Positions 46,201 to 58,872 of a DNA stretch of 64,000 nt are shown in pieces. Location of the stretch: positions 35,454,580 through 35,518,579 of the forward strand of contig NC_088678.1 in the NCBI RefSeq assembly GCF_950023065.1. Reading direction: 5' to 3'. The first letter of the stretch is position 1, and every line of letters begins with the position of its first letter. The position numbers were made by a program, and so were the translations under genes. Origin of the DNA: Planococcus citri (taxonomy: Eukaryota; Arthropoda; Insecta; Hemiptera; Pseudococcidae). Below the pieces are notes generated by a model that saw only the letters and a list, made by a program, of their open reading frames with translations, was not told the DNA's origin and did no database searches.

Positions 46201-49200
46201 AAAATTTATTTTCATCATTTTTTTCCATTCACATCTATGTATCTTCAGAGCTATGTATGTACAATGAACAGAAAATTGAATCGGTAACAGTTACATAAAA
46301 GGTGTCAAGTGCCAAAATGCAATTTTTCACGAAACGCAAAAAACTAATTTATTCGAAAACCAAGAAATTGTTAGAAACGTCACTTGGGCCGGTGGTAGAG
46401 GTTCATTTTAGACAACTTTTAAGATTGGACCGATTGAAAAATATTCACATGTTCTGGATACATGGCAATATGGCTCATCTAATGTTTAAAAAGAAGATTG
46501 ATCACGGCTAATGATGGAGTATGACTTGGTGCTTCGTGAAGTTGGGTCACACCTGGAACCTTTTGGAAATACTGGGGTGCACGGCATGCATGAGCAGATG
46601 AAAAAAATATGCATTTTTTTGAGGAAATGCACATTTTGAAAATAAAAAATTGTTTTAAGGATAAAAAAATCAACATTTTTCAATTTTTGGTTTATTTTTA
46701 AAGAAAAGTACGTACAAGATTTCAAAAAAAAAAAAAACTTTCAGAAAGTCATTATTTAAAAAAAATTGAAAAACAAATTTGGAATCTGCGACATCGAAAA
46801 TTTAACAATTGATATGTCACATGTCAAAATTGGCACGTCTTGGACTTAACTCCTTGTAGCTCTTAATAGAGAAATTTTGAGCTCTTTAGTCACGATTTTT
46901 GAAATTTTTGAAAAAAGTGTCATGTAACCTACAAAAGAGAGTAAAAATTTATGTGAAATTTTTTTTGAGCATTTTTGAAGAATTTTAGCCCTAAATTTAC
47001 AATTTTTTTTGGATAATTATGAAAAATTATCACAGATGACCAATTAAAATGGATCACACAGAGGGAAAATTCTGCGACATCACAAAGCAAAGTGCCATTT
47101 CTGAAAATTATTCACCAAAGTGGTGAATTTCATCAACATATGCAGGTGATTCCGCCACTCTCCCCCACCCCCCTCCCCCCAAAAAACAATTATTTAAAAT
47201 TATTGATAAAAACTTCGCTAAAAATTATTTCTGTATAAAAGGAGCTGATAAATTAGTTTTGCTTACCAAGTTTATCAAATTTGTTACAGTCTTAGTTTTT
47301 ATCATTATGGCTCTTCAAAAAATTGATTCAAATGCATTCAAAATTCTTCAATGAAGCTCACAAGGGAACCTTTTTTCACAGATACTCTCCAATTTGAACG
47401 AAACTAAGCTAGATCAAAAGGAAACCTCCGTAACCAAAATTGTAAGTCCTAAAGTTCATTTTTGGATTTTTTAGAATTGAAAATAAATTTTTGAAAGGCC
47501 GATTCTAAAACTTTTTTATGAATTGTACATTTTTTAGTGCGAAATTAAACTAACGTGAATAATTTCTTCAATTTAAATCCCACACACGGGAACAAAACAA
47601 CTACTCTGTTTTGTCAAAGGTAAAAAGTGAGAAGCAAGAGTTATTTCTTCCTAATACTCTGTTTTGTGCTATTTTGAATCCTTCGAAAAGTTTTCAATTT
47701 TCTGCCACAATTCCAAATCACTCTGGAGGGACCGAAAATCAACTTTAGGACCTATTACTTTGGTCAGTACTTATTGGGCACCTTCTCGATCGTTCCGAAG
47801 TTCATTTTTGGGGTCTCCAATCTAATTTCAGATGACCTATTGGAAAATTTTAAAACTTGCTGAAGGTTTTAGAAAAGTGTGTTACTTTTTTCTGGTTGGG
47901 GCAAGCAAGTGAAGGAGTTGGTGGTAAAAAATTTTTTCCCAGGGCGGAAAATTGCTTTAAAGTCCGGCCCTGCCTGCCTCACTAGCTCATCACAAAAAAT
48001 TTTTGGTGAGTCACAAATGAGTTTGAGAGCGAAAATATTACAAAAATTATTGATGGCAGATCTTTGAAAAATGCATGCTTATTAATTTAAAATAAAATTT
48101 CCTCTGATACTTTCCTTACACAAGATTGAGCATGTAAGGAGAACCCATAATCATTGAAAATCTATTGTAACAATTATAAAGTGGAATGGCTTAGCAGTAC
48201 CTACTTGTTAGCGTATTTACGGCAAACTAGTTATGCAATTTTATTAACACGAACGTCGACAAAATGAATGCAGTTTGTTAGAAGGTTCTGCTGGCCTTGC
48301 TGTAGGACCACGATCTTTTCAATTCTAATTTCATCTTCTGAGTAAAAAAATAACGGAAAGATCAAACAAATTAACCCTTCTTGAAAAAAATGTTCTCAGA
48401 TGGTTTTCTTTTTGATGAACTCTTTCACAATTTACCAGACTTTTGATTCAAATTCTCTAACGAAATAAATATTTATCCCAATCCATACCAACAAACCTCA
48501 TAAAAATTTGAAAGTGCACAACTTATTGTCTACTCAGCGCAGAAAAAATCGAAATTCACAGCATTCAATAGAGCAAAGGTTAAGAGGATAAAATTTTAAT
48601 CTTGTATATAATAAAAGTATAGGTAGGTACAAGCAGGTGAGCATGAAAAATTTGATAAGAGCTAAATGAATGAAAATATTCCCAATTACTTGAAACTCTG
48701 CAGTAGGTAGTGTAGTCTTTAACAACCCATCTATTTATAAATCTCAATACCTCGACAAAAAAAATGAATAGGGACCCAACTCGCGTCAAAAGCTCATAAT
48801 ACATAAATAGCCCCGTCTCCAGAAAAAAAAATATATACCCTTACAACATACCTGTATAAACACAAAACACCTATTTAAAAACTGTACGCCTCGCCGGCAG
48901 TTGTGAATTCATCGACGTATAAAATTTGTCAACTACAGGGCTGTGTGTAACTTTAAGTAACAAATAATTGACATATTTCGCTTTTTGTTTCGTCCGGCGA
49001 TACGGTACGGCTTGGCGTGGAGATTCGAATACACAAAAAGTTAAGCTTTGAAAAACTGCTCCAATGTGTCATTGGTAACCGATAACGTGTAATAAATTAG
49101 GAAAAGTTATCACCGGAAGAGAGGGATGGATTACCTTTTCTATTATTATTGAAAAGCTCTTCGTTATATTCTGTCAAAAACGGTATAAAACTTTCGAATC

Positions 49201-50431
49201 AAAATATCAATTGACGTCGAATACCGAATACAAGGGGTATCTAAAATACGCGTATTTGCGCGGAATTTAATGACGTTACTACGTTATCGTCTCTCTTTCA
49301 ACTTTACGTGTTCCAATTACCTAAATTTCACGTCGGCTTGAATTTTTTTCTTATTTTTTATATAGGTTCGTATTTTCACCGCCTATCTGCGTAGTTTGAT
49401 TTATTTCCAAAACGAATTTTCCCCTTGAAATGAAGAATATAGGTTATTACCGATCGAGCTACCATTGAAATAAAGGATACGACTGCGAGTGAACCCCGGT
49501 TTTTTTTTGTATACATTATGGGCTTAAAATAAAATCATCGTATTTGCACATTTTGTCGGAAAATTCCATTTTTTTGTTGTTTCTTTTGTTTCAATTTCGT
49601 AAGAATGAGATATCGTGAAAATAAAAATTGCTGATGTTTGTGAAACTTTCAAAGTTTTTTTATATGAAGTTTCAATTTACGATCGCAAAATGAACGATCC
49701 AATATGAAATGCAAATAAAAATAACTTGGGCAATAATTTTGAATTTTTTATGTAGGTTGTATTTAAATTAGGTACACAGAATGTCCTGAAACTGGCCAAT
49801 ATTAACTTGCGCCACAAAACTCGATTAATGGAAGGAGAAGGCGAAGGTACAATTTTACTATAATTTTACACTTGAAATCTTTCCATTTGTACTCAATTAA
49901 TTATCTACATATTTTGTATTGCCAGTAAATCGATGTTCAATACAAATTTCCAAGTAACTATCTTTATGAATTTTTTCAATTTTTAAATATGATTGGTGAA
50001 GGTGAAAGTTATCAAATGGTAACTCAACGCTGACGCAAAAATTTTAAATTACCCACCTACGTATTCGCAAACTTGAATCAGCAATCGTCTGTGACCTCCA
50101 TCCACAGATAAAATTACCCTACTTGACCTTACGTCCTCGCCGCCATTATTTCTACCCTTAAAAAACTGAATAAAAATAGCGTGAAAATGTTTCCAATCTG
50201 GAAGATGAAAAAAAAAAACTAATTCAACGTCCGCATATTGAAATTGAATTTAGTCGAGTGAGACTGAGAAAAATATTACGTCGAATAAAACTACCCCGGC
50301 TACCAAAACAGTGTAATGAAGCGAGAAAAACCCGTAAATATGGTGGTGCATTTGAGAAAGAAAAATTCCACTTATAAAAATAACTTGCATCGGTGCGAAG
50401 ATTAATTTTTGTTTAAATTTTCTATTTACAG
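43229..50431. other. No gene seen over 7 kb
   Basis: AT-rich DNA with homopolymer tracts and motif copy 3 (48218-48240). Open frames at 43956-44264, 44451-44788, 45597, 46302-46511, 46479-46725, 47879 and 48534-48804 lack domains and often overlap on opposite strands. Confidence 0.45.
48218..48240 (+). repeat. Dispersed 23-bp motif, copy 3
   Basis: Matches copies 1 and 2 with one change (CAAACTAG for CAAACTGG); the next ~17 bases resemble copy 1. Confidence 0.65.
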
Positions 50432-50524
50432 CGTAACGAGGAGCCGCCAGTCAGAGTCGCGGGTGTGGTCAATTACGTTTCAAGAGCTGAAACACGCAGA
50501 ACTACTCACGAAATCAAAGAGTAG
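50432..50524 (+). CDS. Candidate internal exon (93 bp), unidentified gene
   Basis: A pyrimidine-rich tract and TATTTACAG end at 50431; a textbook donor, TAG|GTAAGT, begins at 50525. The 93 bp between are clearly richer in GC than both flanks. Two frames are open. In frame 1 the exon reads through without a stop (for example RVWSITFQELKHAELLTKSK). In frame 0 it reads GVVNYVSRAETRRTTHEIKE and meets a TAG exactly at the exon end. The third frame is closed by a stop at once. It may equally be a 5' UTR exon. I recognise no protein family. It is the best candidate host exon in the window, on splice signals and composition alone. Confidence 0.4.
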   Translation, partial: RNEEPPVRVAGVVNYVSRAETRRTTHEIKE

Positions 50525-52765
50525 GTAAGTCAACAAATGCCAAGATGACTCTTTCTCGTTGATTTAAATACGCGTTTTGAAATTCTACTGCGTGTAAGTC
50601 TTTCTGGAATTATCGAATAGGCCTGTAAAGTCGAGTTGAAAAAAGAAAAGGGAGAGGGGGAAAAAGCGAGAAAGAAAAAGTCTGATTAGTTTGGGTGACA
50701 AGACAAAGACAACTTTCAAAATAGAAACCTTCTGGTTAACGTGAAAAATGTTTTAAAAATGTATAACTGAAATGGATGAATTTTAAATTGAATATTATGT
50801 CTATCTCTTTCATCAACTTCTCTGCTGTTTTTTCTTTTACTTTTTTTTTTATCGGTACAAAAATCTTTTCGCTTTCGAAAAGGCTTAGGTAGGTTTTTAC
50901 ACCCTTCTTCGGTATCTAACTAAGTAGGTAATGTAATTTTGAAAATATCTCTCAGCGAAAAATTATTTTTTTTAGTCTTTTTAGACATGTGATGAAGCGT
51001 TAAAGATTGCTTTTGATGAGACAGTGCTGATTCCAGGGTAGTTTGTGATGTCATTTTGAAAAAGAATAATTGAATTTTTCTTCTCCTACCTAATTTGAAT
51101 TATTGGTTGGGGTTCTTACGAATTCTTTCAGCTCCCGTTAAAAAAAAAAAAAAGTCATCTAAATTTGAAATCAAATTCCACAGTGCCCCTCACATGCCAC
51201 ATCTTACCTTATGTGACATCTGAGGCGCATCCATAAAACTAAAATTTTACAGAATCGATCTGGATACTTCAAAAATACATCTTTCATCTTGAAAATATTA
51301 AACATTTCTGTCAATGACGTGATTCACAACAGCTTGAATAAGCAGATAAATTATTGATCAAAGTAAAAATTAATGGACAACTCGACACGTATAATTTTTC
51401 CTTTAAATTTAAAGCATACGTGGTTCATTTCATCTAACATTGTTTTGCTTTCAATGTATAACGACAAATTCTTGGTTCATCATTTGTCATATGAAAAAGG
51501 AAAAGACAACCGTCATCATAGAGTACGTATCCGATACACACTAGATGAATTGGCAAAATAAAAAAACAAATCCGGAATAGAATAAGGAGCGAGCTACGAG
51601 CATATTCGGTACACTTATACGCTCGGATCATCGTTCGAAAACCATAAGTTAAAAAAATTGGATAAATAAAGTATACTATACGCGAAGAAACCATATAAAG
51701 TTCATAATTTACCGATATATGTTGAAACAAATACCATGAAAAGGAATCGCGTTCGAATAAAAAAAGGAGAAAAAAGAAAGTATGAAGAGAAGAAAATAAG
51801 TACACCGTGAGATAATGCAAGAAAACGAAAAGCTGACAAGTAAAAAATTCCCAAAATAAAGATTGAAATTCAACAAACAAACTGGAACGGTTATGATATA
51901 TTATAAAGATAGTATAGCGCACGTATGTGTATTACATTTACCGTATGTAGGTACATATAAGGTTTATTGCGCAACACCAAACGCAACAACAGAAAACAAA
52001 AATTGTTGAAAAACGAGAAAGTGTTTCGAAAAAATTGCTCCAATTTTAAAACATTTACGATAAAGTATTTTTGATATGTATATACTCGTACCTACCTACG
52101 AAGAAGCGAAAAAACTTTATGGGAATTTACTACACAGTTTGTAGATAATACAGACGCATAAACAAGGTATTACGCACCAGGTATAGAAAATAAACGTCAG
52201 GCTATGCTTTTTTTTTCACGTAGACGGTACCTATCTAACTTAGATAGAGAATGCGGTTTTACTAAACGTTGAAAATAATGACTAAGGTGATTTGTTCGAA
52301 GGTAATTTAGTGCTATCTAAGGTTAATTTGAGTATTCGGAAGGAACCACTCATACTTTTATTTATTTTTTAAATTTCGCATGCTTGCGAATTCGTTAACG
52401 AGGATTTGCTACCAAGCTAGGTCTTTTTGTTTTCTTTCGAGCTACGTGGATGGACTACGATTTTACAGCAGTACCTATTCGAATGGTCCTGATTAACTAA
52501 AGTAAGCCATTTGCATAACAACAATTTTGTTTTGTTTTCCCCTGGTTTTTTCCTCCAGTGGGGTGTTGGATGTGAGTCGTACTGGTGTTTGGTTTTGTTA
52601 TTTTGATACACCTGTATCGTCCAGTGAGCTTATTTTTGAGAAAAAATGAATAATATTATAAGTTTTAATTAAGGTCTGGTTACTCTATTCCAAAATTAAG
52701 GTCCGAGAAAAAAAGCATAGATATACAAGGATAAGAAAAATTCGTTTGTATACAACAGGAGAATC
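50525..52765. other. No gene confirmed; hydrophobic minus-strand frame at 51434-51922
   Basis: AT-rich DNA. The minus strand at 51434-51922 has an open frame of 162 codons, the longest outside the repeats and retrotransposon. It is rich in Phe, Leu, Tyr and Ile with several hydrophobic stretches, but shows no family motif. The plus strand is A-rich here, which by itself lowers stop frequency on the minus strand. Confidence 0.4.
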
Positions 52766-53042
52766 CTCTCGAGATGCCCGTCTCCGATTTGTATGTAATC
52801 GTGATTTTTGGAAAGACCTGAAACGCCATAACCAAAATTTCAGCTGCCCAAATCGATGTTTTGATCTTTGGCGAATTTTTAAAAATTAAAAATGGACCAT
52901 TTTCAGGGATTTGTGCTTAATAACAAAATATCATCTCCTCTGGACCAAGTTTCACCAAATCTGGTCTTTCAGGAGCCTCCAGCGTGGTTTTCAATTTCTC
53001 CAGGGTTTAAAATTTTTTGAAGGAGTGAAAATTAATTTGGGC
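52766..53042 (+). repeat. One-armed copy of the 38164-39036 foldback family
   Basis: Starts CTCTCGAGATGCCCGTCTCC and continues with GTGATTTTTGGAAAGAC, AAAATTTCAGCTGCCCAAAT and CCATTTTCAGGGATT, as in the left arm at 38164. AGGAGCCTCCAGCGTGGTTT follows, and ATTTGGGCAGGT near 53036 may be the start of the second arm. The decayed LINE follows about 65 bp further on, possibly having interrupted this element. Confidence 0.65.
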
Positions 53043-53107
53043 AGGTAAGAATCGAGCTATGGCTTATTCTCAACTTGTTTGAAAGATTTATTAACATTTG
53101 ATCTGAC

Positions 53108-54734
53108 AGGCCAATCTCCCTTTTTTCGGTACTATCAAAAATTTTTGAAAAAGTTGTAAAAAATCGAATTTTAAATTTCCTGCATTAAAAAGATTTCTTT
53201 TCAAAACAGAAGTATGAATTTTTGTCTGGGACAATAGTGTTGCGGCGGCATACCTCGATCTCAGTAAGGCATTTGACACGGTTGATGTTGGGATTTTTTT
53301 ACAGAAGCTCTGGAACTGTGGGATCAGGGATGTGCAGCATGACTGGTTCAGATCCTACCTGGAGGGAAGAACTCAAGCTGTTAAAGTTGGGAGTAAAATT
53401 GGGGATTTCTTACCTGTAATACATGGGGTACCACAGGGCAACATACTAGGACCAATCCTCTTTTTAATTTACATTATTGACATTTTTGAACTAAAATTAA
53501 ATGGGACATTATATGGATTTGCAGAGGATACAACTTTAGTAAATAGAGCCAAAAATCAAGATGATCTCATTAAGTTTATTGAAATTATTGGGAGGCTGGT
53601 TCTAGCAACATAAATTAAAACCAAATTCATCCAAATCAAAATTGTTAAGTTTTGGCTATAGGGTTTCCCCTGACCTAGGGTTAAGGTGCTACTTGCATGA
53701 AAGCCTGGATGTGGGGCTCCGTGTGGCTGCATGCCCCTGTCCCAAGTTGAGTCAACTCGGTACCTCAGAATAATGATTGATTCCTATTAAGTATATGTAC
53801 TTACTTACTAGAGCTGAAAATGGTACTCGCTGACAGCGGGTAACTGCTGTACCCGTATCATAAATTCTCACTACTCTCTAGTAGAGGGTAACTAGTTGAA
53901 AAATGTCCCACCAGTTCACATTATAACGTGTAGCGAGTTGAATGCGCAGCCACGCCGGTGTACCAGTGTGACATCATAAACCACGCCCAATTGTCACACA
54001 GTAGATGATTACAAGTCAGTGGGGGAGTGGCATTGTGTGACAAGTGTTGAGATGTGTGTTATGACTCACGCTGTACAAGTGACGATAAAACCGCGTTGTT
54101 CTCACTATACTATAATATCTGGTATCCGACTCAACTCGTTACCTTCTGTAGCGGGTTCAGCCGGTATTTGACCCCGATACCAGTTGGTGAATAGCATAAC
54201 CGTTTTTCAGCTCTACTTAGTACTTACAAACTAAACTTAAAAAACCAAACTATTTTATTCGTTTTGTGGCATAACATTTTGGCACTCAACACATATAGTA
54301 AAAATTTATTATGCTCTCTATCAATCTGTTCTTCAGTATGGCTTGTTCATTTGGGGGGGACAGCGGACTGCCACTTAGAATCTATTCATATGCTACAAAA
54401 ATGGGCAGTTAGGAGCATTATTGTAGGTAAAAAGAGAGGGGAAAGTACATCAAACAATTTTCAAAAACTAGAAATTCTGCCTATTTAAAAACTCTATCAA
54501 GTCCAGATACAAAGGAATGGGTCCACATTTAGAGTTTACATGAATGAGAGGGGGAGAAAGATTGATAACACCGTTGCTCCCCTACCTAGGTACCAACAAG
54601 ATAGATCTCGTGCTCAGGCTCTGTCGTGTTTGCCAAGGCTGTTTAATGCAGTGATGAGTAGAGGTTTGGGCTCTCAGCTGGCACTGGTCCAGTGGTTACT
54701 GGAGAGCAAAAACACCTTACAGACTACTGGGTAG
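53108..54734 (+). pseudogene. Jockey/CR1-type reverse transcriptase pseudogene
   Basis: Five coding blocks can be followed. (1) 53108-53242: RPISLFSVLSKIFEKVVKNR, then an in-frame stop after NFLH. (2) 53248-53613, after a deletion and frame change: AAYLDLSKAFDTVD with the motif A Asp at 53257, GVPQGNILGPILF, and FAED (53518-53529) in place of the catalytic YADD, so the first Asp of the pair is Glu. (3) From 53606 in another frame: QHKLKPNSSKSKLLSFGY, later YLRIMID. (4) After the MITE, about 54246-54354: YYALYQSVLQYGLFIWGG. (5) After a frame slip in a G7 run near 54353-54359: DCHLESIHMLQKWAVRSIIV, a stop at 54486, then RAQALSCLPRLFNAV up to 54734. It cannot encode an active enzyme. Confidence 0.82.
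53809..54215. mobile_element. 407-bp MITE inserted in the LINE
   Basis: The left end TAGAGCTGAAAATGGTAC and the right end, as reverse complement TAGAGCTGAAAAACGGT, form short terminal inverted repeats. It interrupts the LINE between the YLRIMID block and the YYALYQSV block. TACTTACTA and TACTTAGTA at the edges could be a 9-bp duplication with one change, depending on where the terminus is set. The TAG-type end suggests hAT, but the assignment is uncertain. There is no coding capacity. Its GC content exceeds the flanks. Confidence 0.7.
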
Positions 54735-55167
54735 TACATCACATATCTATTTTTCTGTTTGCTTATAATATGTAAGGTCCCATTATTCCGCTGTAGATGC
54801 ATTCATTTCGGAATATTCTAGGATGATTGTTTGTTCTAAATGAATTTGTCTTTCTGGCATGTTGATAGATTATTTTTGGTTTACTACTGATGGACTTCAC
54901 CAATGTGTTCCTTCACAATTGTCAAATTTTCCTATGTTGTCATTATTTTTAGTTTTGTTTTATATTCATTTATTTACTTACTTATTTATTTATTTTTTGT
55001 TTCGTTTCGTTTGTTTTTCTTTTTTTTTCTCCTCCTGCAATCTGTTGAATTTTTTTCACATGAACAATGTTACCATGGAGGCCCCCTCGCTCGCGTAATT
55101 GCGCATTGGAGGGATATTTTGTAATTTCAAAATATTTTTGGAAATAAATATATTGATTGATTGATTG

Positions 55168-58100
55168 GGTTTCCAGGCAAACACCTCAAGTGCATTTTTT
55201 GACCAGAATATTAATTAAGTTTCCCCCTCTCCTCACCATAAGCATTGAATTTACGGAACCCATTGAGAAAATCCCGGTTCGAAGTGAATTTTCCGGAAAT
55301 TTTTCTATTCTGAAAGAATTTTCTTACAGTTCTGTTTTAGTTTTTCTAATGATTTCTGATTCTGAATTTGTAATTCATCATTTAAAAATAATTTTAAGAT
55401 GATTTTAAAAAGATTTTAAAGAAATTACGGGATAGTTTTAATATGTATTTAAAGTAACTAGGTAATGTTTCTTTACTCCTTGAATTGTCTAAATGAATGA
55501 ATGTGTAAGTAGAGGTACCTACCTACGTATGTTGAAAGTTATCAAAGCTATAGAAATTTGTATGGCGAAGTTCTTTTCAAATCTTATTGAAATCATCTTG
55601 TGAAACATTCACCTCGCCATTTCATTTTATTACGACATGAAGATTCATAGATAGGTACCGCAAAATATGTAAAAGAAAAATCTACTTTTGCGACCAAAAA
55701 AAAAACTATGTAAGTATCTAGATAAGCAAGGTTGAAGTTGGAGAAATTTCCATAACGGAGATATCTGACTTATAAACGTACATCAGAATCTGAAGTCGAG
55801 CTTCGTTATCAAGAAAACCCCCTTTTACGAATTAATTTTATATATCTCGTGGTAATTTTTCAAAGAAAAAATATCCGCGTAAGGTTACGCTTCGAGCATT
55901 ACTATGACTTTATAGAAGGTACCTACTATAAGAATAAAATAAAGCGAGACGACATTCTGTTTATTTTTATCGGGTATGGTGTTTTTCGAGGGGGTTTGTT
56001 TTGTTTCGTTTGTTGTCTTTAATACGAGTGCAGACAATGTAGGTACATAGGTATTTACCTATCTAAGTTGAGACATTCTTTGGCCAAAGCAACGAAATAT
56101 TTGAAAAAAAGCGAAAATGATTTCCCACTTATTTTGAAGTTTTCTACGATATTTTTACATCGTTTGTAGGTATCTCAATTCTATAAGTATACGTAAATGT
56201 AATTGTAAGATGGTACTTAGCTCTGCGAAAGAATCACAAAATCGAGTGGAATGTTTGTTGAGAACGGTTCTCTTTATTGAGGTTTACAAATTCCATTATT
56301 TTATTTGCATACTTACTTACCTACGCTGAGATGAATAAGAAAAATATTAGTTGAATTTAAAAGAAAATTGGCGAGAAAATCAACTTTAAAATGGGAAACT
56401 CTCCAGAAAATTTTTGAACCTTCTATAGCAAAACAGGAGACTAAGGCAGGGAGAGTCACTAAAAATGAGTAAGAAAGAAGTATGGAATTTGATTATTCGA
56501 TTAAGATGACCATGAAAATTTCATTAGGCTACGTATGATTGAAAATTCTATCTCCATTAGATATTTGAATAAATTGATTAACGTAGGTACCCCTACCTAC
56601 TATACCTATCAAATAGTTAACTAAATACAATCATTTCAAAGAACAATTCCTCGGAATTTTGTGGACAGAATGTTGAACCAGCTTTTCACGAGTAGAAAAT
56701 CGAACAAGATTACTTCTGTTTATACGGAAGACTATCGTATTATTCGTTCAGTCCGCCACGAACGAATGGTAAGAACGCAGGTAAAGGTAAAAAGGTACCT
56801 AAACCTAACCCTTTAAAAGAGATTTCAAATGTATTTTGAATTTTTCACTAGAGGCCAAAGTTGAATCTGTTGGCTTGTTAAGCTATAAACCGACTTTGAA
56901 AAACCGCAACAAGCTTGGTGAAAATTTTATTTCTCAATTAGTTAAATCTATACTAAAAGGTTCCACGTTTACCGGCAAAACCGGCGATAATGTAGCATAG
57001 TGAAATCAGTTACGCGCATTCGAATACGAAACGATGAATGTGGCGCAGCAGCAGCGGCAACGCCGACGAAATTTTAATCCAATTTGTATTGTAAATGAAA
57101 TTTTCTAGCGGATTTGAAACGTATCTTAACGCGAGCGTAAATTCGCGCCGTTTGTAATCTTCGCGTCAATGTAGCAATTTTAATTTGCAGACTGCTATTT
57201 CAGCACTTCAAATTTGCCAACCACTAAAATCGGGCTGCGAACATAAATTACATTTTGCGTTAACCGCCATGTAATTTCATTATTTTTCCAAGAATAGGTA
57301 CCGCGCGTTCGTCGTGATATGATAGATGACAGGTAAGGCTAATAATCGTCCGTTAATGACGGTGGTGTACGTACTACGTAGTAGCTGCAGCATCTACTAT
57401 CTAGTGCCTAATGCCTAAGTGCCATGCCTACGTCGAACCGACCTTAATTTAATTCACAAATCTTGAATATGAGCAATGTAGGTTGGGACTTTTTTTTTTT
57501 GTATCCTTCTCCATACTTCTTCTATTGCCATAACATGGCTTACATTTTACTGTGTAGGTACTACAACCTTGTGTAAGTTTATGCAGTTGACGTGTGCGCT
57601 TGATTTTAACGAATCATCAAATTTTGAGACTAAGTATTGAAAAAAGAACCGTCATTGAATGAAACAAGGGTTCTCGATGTTGTCGAGGGATTTTTTTCTT
57701 TGAAAAGTTTCACATTTAAGATAAAAGCTGCAATATTATACTTATGAATACCTGCTCCGCACTTTCACCCAGTTATCTTGTATCATGTTGAAGCCAGACT
57801 AAGCAAGTTTCAAAAATGGGGCCCTAGGAATTGGGATGCTCAGATAAATAAACGGTTGAAATTCGTACTCTAAGGCCTCGAAAAACGTAACAAACAATAA
57901 TGTCACCCGACATTCCCAACAATAGGTACAGGGTTTCATTTATCATCCTTCGACAAAATTGGGGAATTTGAAGTACCTACCTTTGGTCAAAAATGAGAAA
58001 TTCAGATCAAAACATGGAGATTTTTCGGTAAATTACAAATTCTTTTGGTAAAATACGGGTAATTTATATATTTTTTTTTTTTTTTTTTTTGTAACTTAAG

Positions 58101-58872
58101 GGTAAGGTAGCTCAATATGGACCACATTTTTGTTTTTGAATGCCGTGGTCGTTGTAATTGACCTAAAAACTTTGTTGATAGCTTAAAATGTACCTACATC
58201 TATCTATGTATTATCATATTCCAAATCCTCGACATTTTTGAGATTTTCAAGTGTGTCAAAAAAATTGTTTTCTGAAAAATGTCAAAAATCGAAAAGTGAG
58301 TTTTGGGTTCGTAATATGGACCACTTTGAAAAATCATTTTAAACAAGGTTACAATGTTGTAAAAATACGTTTAACGCCCGAAACACTATTAGAATATGTT
58401 TAATTAAGACAATAAAAGCAAATTCCAAATGGGCCAAATGAATTTCTTCCTGAAAAGAGTCAAAATTTGAAAAGTTAATTGTGGATTCCTAATATGCACC
58501 ATTTCAACATGAAATTGTCTAATCCATAACAAATCTACAGGTAGTCCATATTAGGCTACCCTATAACTTTGAACTTTGAAAAATTGTGACTATAGTACCT
58601 AAGTAGGTAGGTACCTTGAATAATTACGTACTAGAATGTCTTGATTGATTCAAAGCTGTAGCACTTTTCCATGTTGAAAATAAATCACATCATCACGTTC
58701 CCCCGGCAAATTTTTCAAGAATCCAGATTTTCGTGAAACATGAAAAAAAATTTGACCCTATCGATTTCGTCCCCCCACCCCTCAGTTCGCGAATTTAGGC
58801 TTTAGGGTTTTGATTTTGGTCTCATTGTGTTTTTCTGTGAAAAATACATCCGATAAAGTTTGTTCCCGCACT
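55168..58872. other. No gene seen
   Basis: AT-rich DNA. A GC-richer patch at 57000-57300 (including GCAGCAGCAGCGGCAACGCC near 57046) has no supported exon. A run of over 20 T lies near 58070. An ATTTGCAG acceptor-like site at 57184-57191 has no matching donor. Confidence 0.45.

Larger units (their letters stand above)
53108..55167 (+). mobile_element. 5'-truncated, decayed Jockey/CR1-type LINE
   Basis: RT homology starts abruptly at 53108 and the element runs to an ATTGATTGATTGATTG tail at about 55167 that follows AAATAAATATATTG, a typical LINE 3' end. No endonuclease is present, so the copy is 5'-truncated, as LINE insertions usually are. A 407-bp MITE interrupts it at 53809-54215. A T-rich 3' UTR of about 400 bp follows the last coding block. 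No target-site duplication was found. Confidence 0.75.

Noticed and set aside
46302..46511. 69-codon plus-strand frame
   Set aside because: Basic residues come from A-rich codons, and no known family is recognisable.
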